Positions 53,923 through 62,525 of a DNA stretch of 64,000 nucleotides are shown one piece after another. This DNA comes from JASHPR01 sp963729365. GTDB taxonomy: Bacteria > Actinomycetota > Actinomycetes > Streptosporangiales > Streptosporangiaceae. Positions within the stretch are counted from its first letter, which is position 1; every line of letters begins with the position of its first letter. Location of the stretch: NCBI GenBank assembly GCA_963729365.1, contig CAVSNQ010000022.1, positions 930,001-994,000 of the forward strand. Reading direction: 5' to 3'. The position numbers and the translations under genes are program-made. The notes under the pieces are model-generated. The model saw nothing but the letters and a program-made list of their open reading frames with translations. It ran no database searches and was not told where the DNA came from.

Positions 53923-54683
53923 GACCGCACCGCCGTGGCGGACCGGGCCGCCGCGAGCACCGCGCTGTAGCCACGCTCCAGCGGGGCATCGCCCGCCGCG
54001 CCGCTCCCCTCGCCCCGGGCGGTCAGCTCATCCGGGGTGCCGCGGAAGACGATCTTCCCGGCGTCCATCAGCGCCACCTCACCGCACGCGGCGCCCACAT
54101 CCTCGACCAGGTGCGTGGAGACGATCACGGTCGACCGCTCGCCCAGGTCGCGCAGCAGGGCGCGGAACGCCACCCGCTGCTCGGGATCCAGCCCGGCGGT
54201 CGGCTCATCCAGCAGCAGCAGCTCCGGCTGGTTCACGATCGCCTGCGCGATCCCGGCCCGGCGCAGCATCCCGCCGGACAGGGTGCGCAGCCGCGCCCGG
54301 GCCTTGCCGCCCAGGCCCACCTGCTCGACGGCCGCCGCCACGGCCCGCGGCACCTGCCGCGGCGGCATGTCCTTCAGCAGCGCAAAGTACTCGACGAACT
54401 CCGCGACGGTGAATCCCGGGTAGTAGCCGAGGTTCTGTGGCAGGTACCCGGCCCGGCGCCGGATCTCCCGCCGCGGGCCGTAGGAGCCGGGGTCGCGGCC
54501 GAGCAGCCGCAGCCCGCCCGAGCTGGGCGGGATCACGGTGGCCATCATCCGCAGCAGCGTGGTCTTGCCCGCCCCGTTCGGGCCGAGCAGCCCGAACACC
54601 CCGGCCCCGGCCTGCAGGCTCACCCCGTCCACCGCCCGGGCCCGGCCGAACCGGCGGGTCAGATCGCTGATCTCGACGTTCAT
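53919..54683 (-). CDS. ABC transporter ATP-binding protein
   Basis: A 254-residue ATPase from ATG 54683. Walker A is GPNGAGKTTLL, the Q-loop AGYLPQNLGYY, the signature LSGGMLRRAGIAQAI, and Walker B LLLLDEPTAGLD, with switch His in VSTHLVEDV. It powers export through the two adjacent membrane proteins. Its start overlaps the stop of the upstream membrane-protein gene and its stop overlaps the permease start (both ATGA). A CcmA/NatA-like exporter ATPase of lipid, peptide or drug type. Confidence 0.93.
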   Translation of the reverse strand: MNVEISDLTRRFGRARAVDGVSLQAGAGVFGLLGPNGAGKTTLLRMMATVIPPSSGGLRLLGRDPGSYGPRREIRRRAGYLPQNLGYYPGFTVAEFVEYFALLKDMPPRQVPRAVAAAVEQVGLGGKARARLRTLSGGMLRRAGIAQAIVNQPELLLLDEPTAGLDPEQRVAFRALLRDLGERSTVIVSTHLVEDVGAACGEVALMDAGKIVFRGTPDELTARGEGSGAAGDAPLERGYSAVLAAARSATAVRS

Positions 54684-55420
54684 GACGTTCCTCTCGGGAC
54701 ACGGGTGGCAGCCCAGGCGATCGCGGCGCAGACGGCCGCGAACGCCAGGTAGGGAAGGACCAGCGCACTGTCGGTGATGACGGCGGTGAGCCGCCCGCTG
54801 GCGGACTGTCCGGCCAGCACGACGATCGCCCAGCCGGCCAGGCCCACGGTCACGCCGACGTTCGCCGACCGCGCGAGCGTCGCGGCGGCCAGCGCGAGCG
54901 CGCAGACCGCGGTCATCGGCACCAGCCAGCCGAACGTGACCGCGGCTGCGGTCCCCGAGGCGGCGGAGGCAGCCAGGCCGAGCGCGGCGTTCACCGCGAA
55001 TACCGCCAGGGCCCGCGCCAGCAGCACCATCCGGTCGCTGACCGCCATGCTCCGCGACAGTTCCCAGGCCGGGTCGATGCCCGGCCCGTAGGCATACGCG
55101 ATGCCGGCCGCCGCGACCGCCGGAGCCAGCAGCGGCACGTACGGCGTCCCGGTCCCCAGCGTGGCGAACACCCCGGCCATCAGCACCACCGCGGTCGCGA
55201 TCAGCCACCCGGCCAGCAGCGACGGCGTGGTCACCAACGCCCGCGCCAGCCCCGGCGACCGCAGCAGCCGCCCGGCGGCCCGCTCAGCCAGGCCGGGACG
55301 CCGGCGCCACACCTGCGCCGCCACGGCGAGCCAGACCCGGCCGAGATCGACGTCGCCAGGCCCGGGGCCGTGGCCCGCCAGGCCCTCACGGTCACCAGCC
55401 ACCTCATGCCCGCCGGTCAT
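54680..55420 (-). CDS. Membrane protein following an ECF sigma gene
   Basis: A 246-residue protein from ATG 55420, which overlaps the sigma-factor stop. After a 55-residue soluble part (DVDLGRVWLAVAAQVWRRRP) come about six membrane helices (LIATAVVLMAGVFATLGT, AVAAAGIAYAYG, VFAVNAALGLAASAAS, TAVCALALAAATLA). No zinc-type anti-sigma HxxxCxxC motif is present. It could be a novel membrane anti-sigma factor or another part of the exporter. Confidence 0.68.
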   Translation of the reverse strand: MTGGHEVAGDREGLAGHGPGPGDVDLGRVWLAVAAQVWRRRPGLAERAAGRLLRSPGLARALVTTPSLLAGWLIATAVVLMAGVFATLGTGTPYVPLLAPAVAAAGIAYAYGPGIDPAWELSRSMAVSDRMVLLARALAVFAVNAALGLAASAASGTAAAVTFGWLVPMTAVCALALAAATLARSANVGVTVGLAGWAIVVLAGQSASGRLTAVITDSALVLPYLAFAAVCAAIAWAATRVPRGTS

Positions 55421-55977
55421 CGCCCGCCTCCATCCCGCGCCGGCTCTCCGCGCCGCAGCGCCGCGCGCAGCTGCTTCCTGGCCCGGTACGCGCGGCTTTT
55501 CACCGTGCCCTCGGGAACGCCCGTCAGCTCCGCCACCTCGGCGACCGGCCGGTCCTCCACGTCCATCAGCCGCCAGGCCTCCCGGTTCGGGCTGCCCGCC
55601 GGCCCCAGCGCGCTGACCGCCTCGGCCAGTTCGGCCCGGAACACGGCGACCTCCGCCGGGTCTGCCCCATGACGCCCGCCCTCGTCGATGGCGGGCAGCA
55701 GCAGCTCCGCCGGCCCGCGGCGGCGCAAGAACAGCGCGGCCTGCCTGCGAGCGATCCCCCACAGCCACCCGCCCGCCGAGCCCGAGCCGCCGGGCCGGTA
55801 GCCGCCCGCACCTCGCCACACCGCCAGGAACGTCTCCTGCAGCACGTCCTCGACCTCCGCCGCGGGCAGGACGCCGCGCAGCCGGACAGCCAGCCACGGC
55901 GCATGCCGTGAGAACAGCTCCCGCAGCCCAGCGTCGTCACCACCCGCCACCGCGGCGATCAGCTCATCGTCGTCCAT
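55417..55977 (-). CDS. ECF-family RNA polymerase sigma factor
   Basis: A 186-residue sigma factor. I start it at ATG 55977 (MDDDELIAAVAGGDDAGL), close to AGAGAAG; the open frame runs further but lacks similarity. Region 2 is VLPAAEVEDVLQETFLAVWRG, with GGWLWGIARRQAALFLR, and region 4 is VEDRPVAEVAELTGVPEGTVKSRAYRARKQLR (in parts). It should bind core RNA polymerase and turn on a regulon, including its own operon with the ABC exporter genes. A dedicated anti-sigma factor is not obvious. Confidence 0.9.
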   Translation of the reverse strand: MDDDELIAAVAGGDDAGLRELFSRHAPWLAVRLRGVLPAAEVEDVLQETFLAVWRGAGGYRPGGSGSAGGWLWGIARRQAALFLRRRGPAELLLPAIDEGGRHGADPAEVAVFRAELAEAVSALGPAGSPNREAWRLMDVEDRPVAEVAELTGVPEGTVKSRAYRARKQLRAALRRGEPARDGGGR

Positions 55978-56112
55978 CGCTTCTCTATTGCGCTCTGGCC
56001 GTAACCGGTTCGCCCAACCGGCAAGATTTCCTCGCCCCCTGCCCTGCAGACTCGTCCTGCACATCGAGCCCCGCAACCCATCCGCCACGCTGGCCGGTGA
56101 CGGGGAGCGCGA

Positions 56113-56871
56113 TTAGGCCGGCGCGATCCACAGCTTGACCGCCAGGGTCATCCCCAGGAGCGCGACGAGCCAGCGGAGGACGCGGGCGGGAATGTGGCGC
56201 GCTAGCCGGGGTCCGATCATGCTGCCCGCGAACATCCCGATGCCCAGGGGAACGACCGCGGCCCAGTCGACGGGCCCGAAGATGATGAAGATGGCCGCTG
56301 ATATGACCGAGGTCGCTCCGATGAGCATGTTCTTGAGAGCGTTGGCCGTAACCATGCGCTGGTCGACGGTGTGCAGCAGCAGGCTGAGGGTCATCACGCC
56401 CGATCCGGCTCCGAAGTAGCCGTTATAGGCGGACACCGACAGCAAGCCGCCGAGTAGCAGCGGCGTGTTGCTGTGACCGGGGTGCTTGCGCAGGGCGGAG
56501 AGCCTGGGCTGGAGGAGCAGCGCGAGAGATCCGGCGGCGACCAGGAAGGGAACTACCCGGCCGAAGGCTCCCGGCGAGGTGGACAGCAGGAGCGCGGCCC
56601 CGATCGCGCCGCCCGCTGCGGTTACCCAGGTCCAACGCCGGAGCCAGGCCGCCTGGCCTTGTAGTTCGGGCCGCGAGGCAAGCGCAGAGCCTGGCCAGCA
56701 GGCGACGAGCGCAACGATGTTCGCCACGTTGGCGGGAAATGCTGGGATGCCTGCGGCCAGCAAGGCCGGGTACGAGATGAGTGAGGTGATGCCGCCCGCG
56801 GTTCCCACGATGCCGGAGAGCACCCCCGCGGCGGCGATGAACGTCGCTTCCGGCGCTGAGATCATGCGCAC
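56113..56871 (-). CDS. TauE/SafE-type sulfite/sulfonate exporter
   Basis: A 252-residue membrane protein with about eight helices. FIAAAGVLSGIVGTAGGITSLISYPALLAAG (in parts), NVANIVALVACWPGSALA and GSGVMTLSLLLHTVD with the second repeat VISAAIFIIFGPVDW fit TauE/SafE transporters, which carry sulfite, sulfoacetate or other anions. An alternate ATG is at 56865. It is divergent from a MocR regulator with direct repeats between, so the MocR protein probably controls it. Confidence 0.88.
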   Translation of the reverse strand: MRMISAPEATFIAAAGVLSGIVGTAGGITSLISYPALLAAGIPAFPANVANIVALVACWPGSALASRPELQGQAAWLRRWTWVTAAGGAIGAALLLSTSPGAFGRVVPFLVAAGSLALLLQPRLSALRKHPGHSNTPLLLGGLLSVSAYNGYFGAGSGVMTLSLLLHTVDQRMVTANALKNMLIGATSVISAAIFIIFGPVDWAAVVPLGIGMFAGSMIGPRLARHIPARVLRWLVALLGMTLAVKLWIAPA

Positions 56872-56928
56872 AGAGCGCCGGAGAGAGCCGGAGCCCGTCT
56901 TAGGCCAGTAACCGGTATCGGGTCATGG

Positions 56929-56971
56929 ACGATAGCGGTATCTTTGTCCTTCATAAACAACGATAGCAGTG
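56929..56971. promoter_or_regulatory. Two direct repeats ACGATAGC, candidate MocR binding site
   Basis: ACGATAGCGGTA (56929-56940) and ACGATAGCAGTG (56960-56971) are 31 bases apart, about three helical turns, between the TauE gene and the MocR start. MocR proteins commonly bind direct repeats with this type of spacing. A related motif in reverse, CGGTATCG, is at 56913-56920. Confidence 0.55.
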
Positions 56972-58380
56972 GTGAGAGACTCAAAGAATGGCTCAGGACC
57001 GAGGCCGCCAGGCTCGGCCCCGGGCAGCGCCTGCCGTCCACGCGCTGGCTCATGCAGGTCCATCGGATGAGCCCGCTCACCGTCTCCCGTGCCCTCGCGG
57101 ACCTCGGCCGGGAAGGGGTGGTCGTCAGCCGCCCGGGCGCGGGCACCTTCGTAGCGCAGCCCCGCGCTGGCCGGCATGGCGACCCCGGCGACTATTCATG
57201 GCAGACCGTCGCTTTGGCCGAGCGCGCCATCGATGCCGAGGGCCTGTCGCCGCTGGCCGACCCCCCGCACGCCGACGGCGTCATCTCGCTGGCCGCCGGC
57301 TACCTGCACTCGTCCCTGATGCCGCTGGCCGCGCTCCGGTCGGCACTGGCGCGAGCAGCTCGGCTTCCTGACACATGGGAGCGCCCCCCGTCCGCGGGCC
57401 TGCACGCACTGCGATCATGGTTCGCGCAACAGGCCGGCTCCGGCGCTGAAGCCCAGGATGTGCTCATCACCAGCGGCGGGCAGGGTGCGCTATCGGCGGC
57501 GTTTCGCGCCCTGGTCCCCTCCGGGGCTCCGCTGCTGGTCGAGTCGCCGACCTACCCGGGAGCCCTGGCTGCTGCGCGGGCGGCGGGCATCCGCCCCGTG
57601 CCGGTACCCACCGACCGGGACGGTGTCATCCCCGAGCACCTGGCCGAGGCATTCGCCCGAACGGGTGCCCAGGCACTTTTCTGCCAGCCCGCGTATCACA
57701 ACCCCACCGGTGCCGTGCTGGTCACCGACCGGCGCCCGGCCGTGCTGGGCGCTGCCGCGGCAGCAGGCGCGTTCGTTATCGAAGACGACTTCGCCCGCTA
57801 CCTGTCTCACCACCAGCGCCCTCCGGCCCCGCTGCTGGCCAACGATGACGACGGACGCGTCGTCTATCTCACCTCACTGAGCAAGGTGCTATCGCCGAGC
57901 CTGCGCGTCGGGGCCGTGATCGCACGCGGTCCCGTCGCGCAACGGTTGCACGCGCTACGGGCCGTGGACGACATGTTCGTGTCCCGGCCCCTCCAGGAGG
58001 CCACGCTCGAGCTGGTGAGCCGGCCCATATGGGACCGCCATCTTAAGGACCTGAGCCGCGCCCTGAACCGCCGCGCCGCGATTCTGTTCCATGCGGTCGG
58101 CCGCCACTTGCCCGCTGCCGAGGCCGTGCTCCCGGCCGGCGGAATGCACCTGTGGGTCAGGCTGCCGCGAAACCTGGACGATGTGGAAGTGGCAGCGGCA
58201 GCGCGCCGCGGCGGGGTCATCGTCATGGCCGGGCGCCCGTTTTACCCCGCCGAAGCACCCGAACCCCACATGCGCCTCGCCTTCTCGGGCGCGGCAACTG
58301 AGGCCGAGCTGGACACCGCCGTCCGCCGCCTGGCCGCGGCTGCTCCCGAACTGGCCGGGCGAGCGTCCGTGACGCCGTAG
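56944..58380 (+). CDS. MocR family (GntR HTH plus aminotransferase) transcriptional regulator
   Basis: A 478-residue regulator. Residues about 10-72 form a GntR winged helix (LKEWLRTEAARLGPGQRLPS, in part, VSRALADLGREGVVV), followed by a class I aminotransferase-fold domain with the PLP Lys in TSLSKVLSPSLRVG (near residue 314) and SPTYPGALAAARAAG. The only workable start is a TTG at 56944, within the direct-repeat region; no in-frame ATG/GTG precedes the helix-turn-helix. It probably senses PLP with taurine or another amine and controls the divergent TauE/SafE exporter. Confidence 0.88.
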   Translation: MSFINNDSSGERLKEWLRTEAARLGPGQRLPSTRWLMQVHRMSPLTVSRALADLGREGVVVSRPGAGTFVAQPRAGRHGDPGDYSWQTVALAERAIDAEGLSPLADPPHADGVISLAAGYLHSSLMPLAALRSALARAARLPDTWERPPSAGLHALRSWFAQQAGSGAEAQDVLITSGGQGALSAAFRALVPSGAPLLVESPTYPGALAAARAAGIRPVPVPTDRDGVIPEHLAEAFARTGAQALFCQPAYHNPTGAVLVTDRRPAVLGAAAAAGAFVIEDDFARYLSHHQRPPAPLLANDDDGRVVYLTSLSKVLSPSLRVGAVIARGPVAQRLHALRAVDDMFVSRPLQEATLELVSRPIWDRHLKDLSRALNRRAAILFHAVGRHLPAAEAVLPAGGMHLWVRLPRNLDDVEVAAAARRGGVIVMAGRPFYPAEAPEPHMRLAFSGAATEAELDTAVRRLAAAAPELAGRASVTP

Positions 58381-58394
58381 CAGCGGGAGGCAGG

Positions 58395-58679
58395 ATGAAC
58401 AGCATCAGGCGCCGCGTCAGCGCAGCTGTCAACCCGGTGTCAACTGCGGTTACCAGGTGGTGGTGCTCCTCGGCTACGCGTCACCTGCTGACCGGCCATG
58501 GGCCGACGGCCAGGCAACGGCGGCTCACCAAGGCAGAGCTGCGGGCCCGCCGAGCCGGCCATGGGCGGCGAGATGCCGGCTTCATACCGTCCGCGGCGCA
58601 GATGGAGGCGCGCAAGCGAGCAATCGATGAGTTGACGGCCTCGCCGCCCAGGTCGGCAGGTGAGCCCTCGGACAGGTAG
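58395..58679 (+). CDS. Small basic protein of unknown function
   Basis: A 94-residue protein starting at ATG 58395, right after GGGAGGCAGG and 14 bases after the MocR stop. It is Arg-rich (LTKAELRARRAGHGRRD) with a helical centre (AAQMEARKRAIDELTAS). No membrane or metal motif is seen. It may be co-transcribed with the MocR gene. The next 216 bases to 58895 show no supportable gene. Confidence 0.45.
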   Translation: MNSIRRRVSAAVNPVSTAVTRWWCSSATRHLLTGHGPTARQRRLTKAELRARRAGHGRRDAGFIPSAAQMEARKRAIDELTASPPRSAGEPSDR

Positions 58680-58895
58680 ACGGCGGTCAAACGTCGGTAC
58701 GCGCTTATGGTCGCCAGGCCTCGTGCCTGCTGCGGCCCGACTGGCTCGATGGGTGCGACTGGCTGCACCTGCCTGAGCCGCCCTGGCCGCATTGGCCGTC
58801 CGGCGACATGAGATGGCCGTCTACTGCCTTGGACTCGCGCGCCGGCATCCATACGGTGACGAGAGTGACGCCATGACGAGCTACGGAACGGACGC

Positions 58896-59489
58896 GTGAT
58901 CGTGATGAAGCTGCCGTATGAGGAACCGCTCGTCCCTGCCGAGCCCGGAGAACGGGTCATCCCCGAGCCGCCGCGCCGAGGCGAGCCGGGCGGGGAGCCA
59001 TGCCGTATCTGCGCCGGCGCGACCACGTCGGCCGTGTGGTCTAACGACCTTTGGACCCTGCATCCGCCGGTGGGCGGGAGCCTGGCTGGTGCGGTCTGGC
59101 TCGCCTCCCGGGAGCACGTCGACTCGTTCGCCGACCTCTCGCAGGCCGCCGCGGAGGATTTCGGCAAGGTCGCGGCCAGGGTCGAGAGGGGGATCCTGTC
59201 TCTCGGCGGGATAGCGCGGGTCCACCTGAACCGGTGGGGAGATGGCGGTGCCCACTTCCACGTGTGGTTTATCCCGCGTCCCCTCGGCCTGCTCGAGGCT
59301 CAGGGGATGATGCTGCCGCTGTGGGAAGACGTGCTGCCCAACGTGCCCGACGAGCAGCTCCGTGCGGCCGCCGAGCGCGTCGCGGCCACGATGGATACGG
59401 CCCGGCCCACGCGGCAAATGTCCCCGGCTCCAGTGAACTCCCAGCGGCCGGCCACTCCATCGGGCACCGAGTCCGCCCAAGGCGCCTGA
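58896..59489 (+). CDS. HIT-like nucleotide-binding protein
   Basis: A 197-residue protein. An N-terminal Cys pair (CRICAG) precedes a HIT-type fold: LWTLHPPVGGSLAGAVWL, HVDSFADLSQ, and the histidine-rich RVHLNRWGDGGAHFHVWFIPRP with two active-site His. HIT proteins hydrolyse or transfer nucleotides. The C-terminal 40 residues are Pro/Ser-rich. GTG 58896 or ATG 58905 may start it. The PNPOx-like gene follows two bases after the stop. Confidence 0.75.
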   Translation: MIVMKLPYEEPLVPAEPGERVIPEPPRRGEPGGEPCRICAGATTSAVWSNDLWTLHPPVGGSLAGAVWLASREHVDSFADLSQAAAEDFGKVAARVERGILSLGGIARVHLNRWGDGGAHFHVWFIPRPLGLLEAQGMMLPLWEDVLPNVPDEQLRAAAERVAATMDTARPTRQMSPAPVNSQRPATPSGTESAQGA

Positions 59490-59490
59490 C

Positions 59491-60018
59491 GTGCGCGAGA
59501 CCAAAGCCGAGCTCGATGCGCTCCAGCGGCTCCTCGATCACTCACACGCCCAGGCCACCGAACACCTGCGCGGGATAATCAACGAACGCCGGACCTTGTC
59601 GGCTGCTGATGTCACCGCGCTCCTGGCCGGGATGAAGGTCGTCGCCCTGGCCACGGTGACCGCTCGCGGGGAACCGCGCATCAGTGCCGTGGACGGGCAC
59701 TTCATCCATGGGACCTGGACCTGGAGCACGAGCGGTTCCTCGGCCAAGGCTCGTCATCTGGAGGCGCGCCCAGCGGTCAGCATCGCCCACGTCGACCACG
59801 AGGATCTGGCCGTATTCGCGCACGGGAAAGCTGAGCGCCTGGCCGGTTCGGACCCCCTGTGGAACGAGACCCTCGCGCACTGGACTGCGCACTACGGCGG
59901 CTCTCCGCTGGAGTGGGGCGACGACATCCGCCTCTACCGGCTGGCCGCGTCGTGGATGATCGGCTACGCGGCAGACCGGAAGCAGCTGCTAATGAGCCGG
60001 GGACTCAGTCCCACGTGA
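59491..60018 (+). CDS. Pyridoxamine 5-phosphate oxidase-like flavin-binding protein
   Basis: A 175-residue split-barrel FMN-binding protein, starting at GTG 59491. ALATVTARGEPRISAVDGHFI and TSGSSAKARHLEARPAVSIAH mark the PNPOx-like/F420-binding family, in which members reduce heme, biliverdin or small quinone-like compounds. The N-terminal 40 residues are helical. It is in tandem with the HIT-like gene two bases upstream, so the pair is probably co-transcribed. Cofactor (FMN or F420) cannot be told from the sequence. Confidence 0.8.
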   Translation: MRETKAELDALQRLLDHSHAQATEHLRGIINERRTLSAADVTALLAGMKVVALATVTARGEPRISAVDGHFIHGTWTWSTSGSSAKARHLEARPAVSIAHVDHEDLAVFAHGKAERLAGSDPLWNETLAHWTAHYGGSPLEWGDDIRLYRLAASWMIGYAADRKQLLMSRGLSPT

Positions 60019-60032
60019 CTGCGCTGGTTCGA

Positions 60033-60809
60033 TCATCCCTGGCGGTGGGTGTGGAAGTAGGCGGCGGGGGTGTGGCCGGTTTGGCTGCGGAAGGCGGCGA
60101 CGAAGGCGCTGGCCGTCTGGTACCCGACATGCCGGGCGACGGTGCCGACGGCCTGCCCGGCGGCCAGCTGGGGCAGCGCGGCGTGCAGCCGGGCCAGGCA
60201 CCGCCACTGGCCGAAGGTCATACCGGTGCCGGCGTGGAAGGCGCGGGCCAGGGTCCGTGCGCTGGCGCCGACCTCGGTGCCCCACTCGGCCAGCGTCCGC
60301 CCGTCAGCGGGGTCGGCGAGCAGCCGCGCCGCGACGTCTGCCGCGCGCTCGTCGCCGGGCATCCGGACCTCGATGGTGGTCATCGGCACCGGGTGGAGCA
60401 GGTCGGCGAGCAGCGCCTCGGCCCGGGCGCGCTGCCCCGCGCCGAGGCTGTCGCTGTCGAGGTAGTCGATGAGCGCGGCGAGCAGCGGTCCGACCGTCAC
60501 CGGGACCGGCTCACGCCAGTCGGCTGGGGAGCGGTCGGGGCGGATGTACAGCGAGCGCATGGTGGCTGTCCCGGCGGCCAGCGTCTCGTGCTTGAGCCCG
60601 GCGGGGATCCACAGTGCCCTGGTGGGCGGCAGCACCCAGTCCGCGGCCTCGGTGCGCACGGTGAGAACACCGCTGGCCGCCCAGGCGAGCTGGTGATCGT
60701 CGTGGACATGCCAGTCGAAGACCACCCCGGCGGGCATCGGGAAGGTGGCGGCGATCACCGCGCCGGTGGCATCCGCCCACGGGTCGCAAGCTTGTCCGTC
60801 CTGCGACAT
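60033..60809 (-). CDS. AraC family transcriptional regulator
   Basis: A 258-residue regulator. An N-terminal cupin sensing domain (VFDWHVHDDHQLAWAASGVL) with His ligands is followed by the C-terminal double helix-turn-helix (LAEWGTEVGASARTLARAF, VARHVGYQTASAFVAAFRSQTGHTP). It converges on the PNPOx-like gene and diverges from the methyltransferase-cupin pair, 55 bases apart. It probably regulates that pair. Effector unknown. Confidence 0.9.
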   Translation of the reverse strand: MSQDGQACDPWADATGAVIAATFPMPAGVVFDWHVHDDHQLAWAASGVLTVRTEAADWVLPPTRALWIPAGLKHETLAAGTATMRSLYIRPDRSPADWREPVPVTVGPLLAALIDYLDSDSLGAGQRARAEALLADLLHPVPMTTIEVRMPGDERAADVAARLLADPADGRTLAEWGTEVGASARTLARAFHAGTGMTFGQWRCLARLHAALPQLAAGQAVGTVARHVGYQTASAFVAAFRSQTGHTPAAYFHTHRQG

Positions 60810-60864
60810 GACATGTCATCCTACGCCGTTGGCGTCAGCGTGACCGGCCCGTAACGTCGGCCTT

Positions 60865-61464
60865 GTGAATCCAGAGCACGAGAACCTGTGCGCCAGCCCG
60901 GAGTGGGCCGACTACCTGCAGACCGAGATCCTCCCCACGGTGACCGCCGGGATCAAGCTTGGCCAGGACATGCTGGAGATCGGTCCGGGCCCCGGAGCAG
61001 CCACCGGCTGGCTGGCCGAACGCGTCGCCAACCTGACCGCCCTCGAATCCGACGATGCCGCGGCGGCCAGGCTCGCCGAGCGCTATGACGGTCGCAACGT
61101 CACGGTGGATACCGGGGACGCCACCCGCATGCCGTACCCGGACGGGGCGTTTGACGCGGTGGTCTCGTTCACCATGCTGCATCATGTGCCCACCGTGACC
61201 GCGCAGCACCAGATCCTGGCCGAGGTGCTGCGCGTGCTCCGGCCCGGCGGCACGCTGGCCGGCTCGGACAGCCTGGCCAGCGTCAGCCTGCACCACTTTC
61301 ACGCCGGCGACATTTACAACCCCCTCGACCCGGCGATGCTGCTGTGCTGGCTGCGCACGCTGGGGTTCAGCCCGGTCACGATCACCGTCGGCCAGGTGCT
61401 GATGTTCACCGCCCGCAAACCCACCCCAGAGGCGGTGATCGATGTACCACGTGAACGCCGATGA
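60865..61464 (+). CDS. Class I SAM-dependent methyltransferase
   Basis: A 199-residue methyltransferase from GTG 60865. Motif I is LEIGPGPGAATGWLAERV, motif II LESDDAAAARL, and the post-I segment FDAVVSFTMLHHVP. It is short, with a plain Rossmann fold and no added cap. The 3-prime end overlaps the cupin gene by 23 bases. Divergent from an AraC regulator. Methyl acceptor unknown; small aromatic or quinone substrates are plausible. Confidence 0.87.
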   Translation: MNPEHENLCASPEWADYLQTEILPTVTAGIKLGQDMLEIGPGPGAATGWLAERVANLTALESDDAAAARLAERYDGRNVTVDTGDATRMPYPDGAFDAVVSFTMLHHVPTVTAQHQILAEVLRVLRPGGTLAGSDSLASVSLHHFHAGDIYNPLDPAMLLCWLRTLGFSPVTITVGQVLMFTARKPTPEAVIDVPRERR

Positions 61465-61777
61465 CCTGCCGGGCAATCAGGTGTCCCGCACATTCGAGGG
61501 CGGTAAGCACGGCCCGTGCTCGGTGTCGTTCTTCCTGGTGCGCAACCAACCCGGCCAAGGACCGCGGCTCCACCATCATCCCTATGACGAGACCTTTCTC
61601 ATCCTGGACGGCCGAGTCCGGGTCACCGTCGGCGAGGAGACCACCGAGGGCGGGCCGGGTGACATCGTCATCGGCCCGGCCGAGGCGCCGCACGGGTTTA
61701 CCAACCTGGGACCCGGCCCGGCCCGCCTCGTATGTATCCACGCAGCACCCGAGATGAAGACCCAGTGGCTTGACTGA
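61442..61777 (+). CDS. Small cupin-domain protein
   Basis: A 111-residue single cupin starting at ATG 61442, inside the methyltransferase gene. HHHPYDETFLILDGRVRV contains the first motif (three His, Glu), and APHGFTNLGPG the second. Its overlap with the methyltransferase suggests coordinated translation. It could be a metal-dependent enzyme acting on the methylated product. No specific function known. Confidence 0.87.
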   Translation: MYHVNADDLPGNQVSRTFEGGKHGPCSVSFFLVRNQPGQGPRLHHHPYDETFLILDGRVRVTVGEETTEGGPGDIVIGPAEAPHGFTNLGPGPARLVCIHAAPEMKTQWLD

Positions 61778-61857
61778 GCCGTGGCAACCCGTCATTCCGC
61801 GGGACCCGGCGCCCCACGCCTGGAACTGGGCCACGGCTACGGCTACGGTGGTGATTT

Positions 61858-62517
61858 GTGCGGGCCGTGCCGTGGTGGGGGGTGGTCTCCTCAGTCGCGG
61901 CTCCGGTGCTGATGGCCAGCGGGTGGACAGTTGCCGCCGGGCTGCAGCCGCAGCCTTATGACCCCGTGGCCAACACCGTCAGCGCGCTCGCCGCGGTGGG
62001 GGCGCCCGACCGGTGGGTGATGACGCTGACGTTCCTGGTGGTGGGCGCCTGTGATGTCGTCACCGGGCTGGCGCTACGGCCGGCCGCCGCGCCCGGGCGG
62101 CTGATCCTGATGGCCGGGGGCGTGGCCGGCATGCTGGTCGCGGCGAACCCCGAGCATCCCGGGATCAACTTTCCGGTGCCGCACATGATCTGCGCAGCGG
62201 CCGGGTGCGCCGCGCTGGTGGCCTGGCCGGGGTGGGCCCGTCGGCGCGGGCCTTCGGTGCCGTGGGGCCTGCGGCCCGCCGTATCGGCTGGTGCCATCGC
62301 CGTGCTGCTGGTCCTGCTGGCCTGGTTCGCCGCGGAACTGATCACCGGGGGCGGGCAGGTCGGCCTGGCGGAACGCATCTTTGGCGCCGCGCAGGCACTG
62401 TGGCCGCTAGCGGTGGTCGCGTCCTGCCGCCACGCGGCCAGGACCGGCACCAGGGTCGGCCAGGCGCTCAGCCTGCTGGCGCCACGTGGGGCCGGCGCCG
62501 GCCCGGACGCAGGGTAA
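61858..62517 (+). CDS. DUF998 membrane protein
   Basis: A 219-residue protein with six membrane helices from GTG 61858. PYDPVANTVSALAAVGAPDRWVMT and a conserved NPEHPG with HMICA are typical of DUF998, a family found near sterol and drug-resistance genes. The C-terminus is short and basic. It probably belongs to the same transcript as the methyltransferase/cupin pair (80 bases upstream). Function unknown. Confidence 0.85.
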   Translation: MRAVPWWGVVSSVAAPVLMASGWTVAAGLQPQPYDPVANTVSALAAVGAPDRWVMTLTFLVVGACDVVTGLALRPAAAPGRLILMAGGVAGMLVAANPEHPGINFPVPHMICAAAGCAALVAWPGWARRRGPSVPWGLRPAVSAGAIAVLLVLLAWFAAELITGGGQVGLAERIFGAAQALWPLAVVASCRHAARTGTRVGQALSLLAPRGAGAGPDAG

Positions 62518-62525
62518 TCGGGTAG

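Noticed and set aside
52600..53970. 456-codon plus-strand frame over the ABC permease
   Set aside because: Reverse-complement shadow of a transporter with clear membrane helices.
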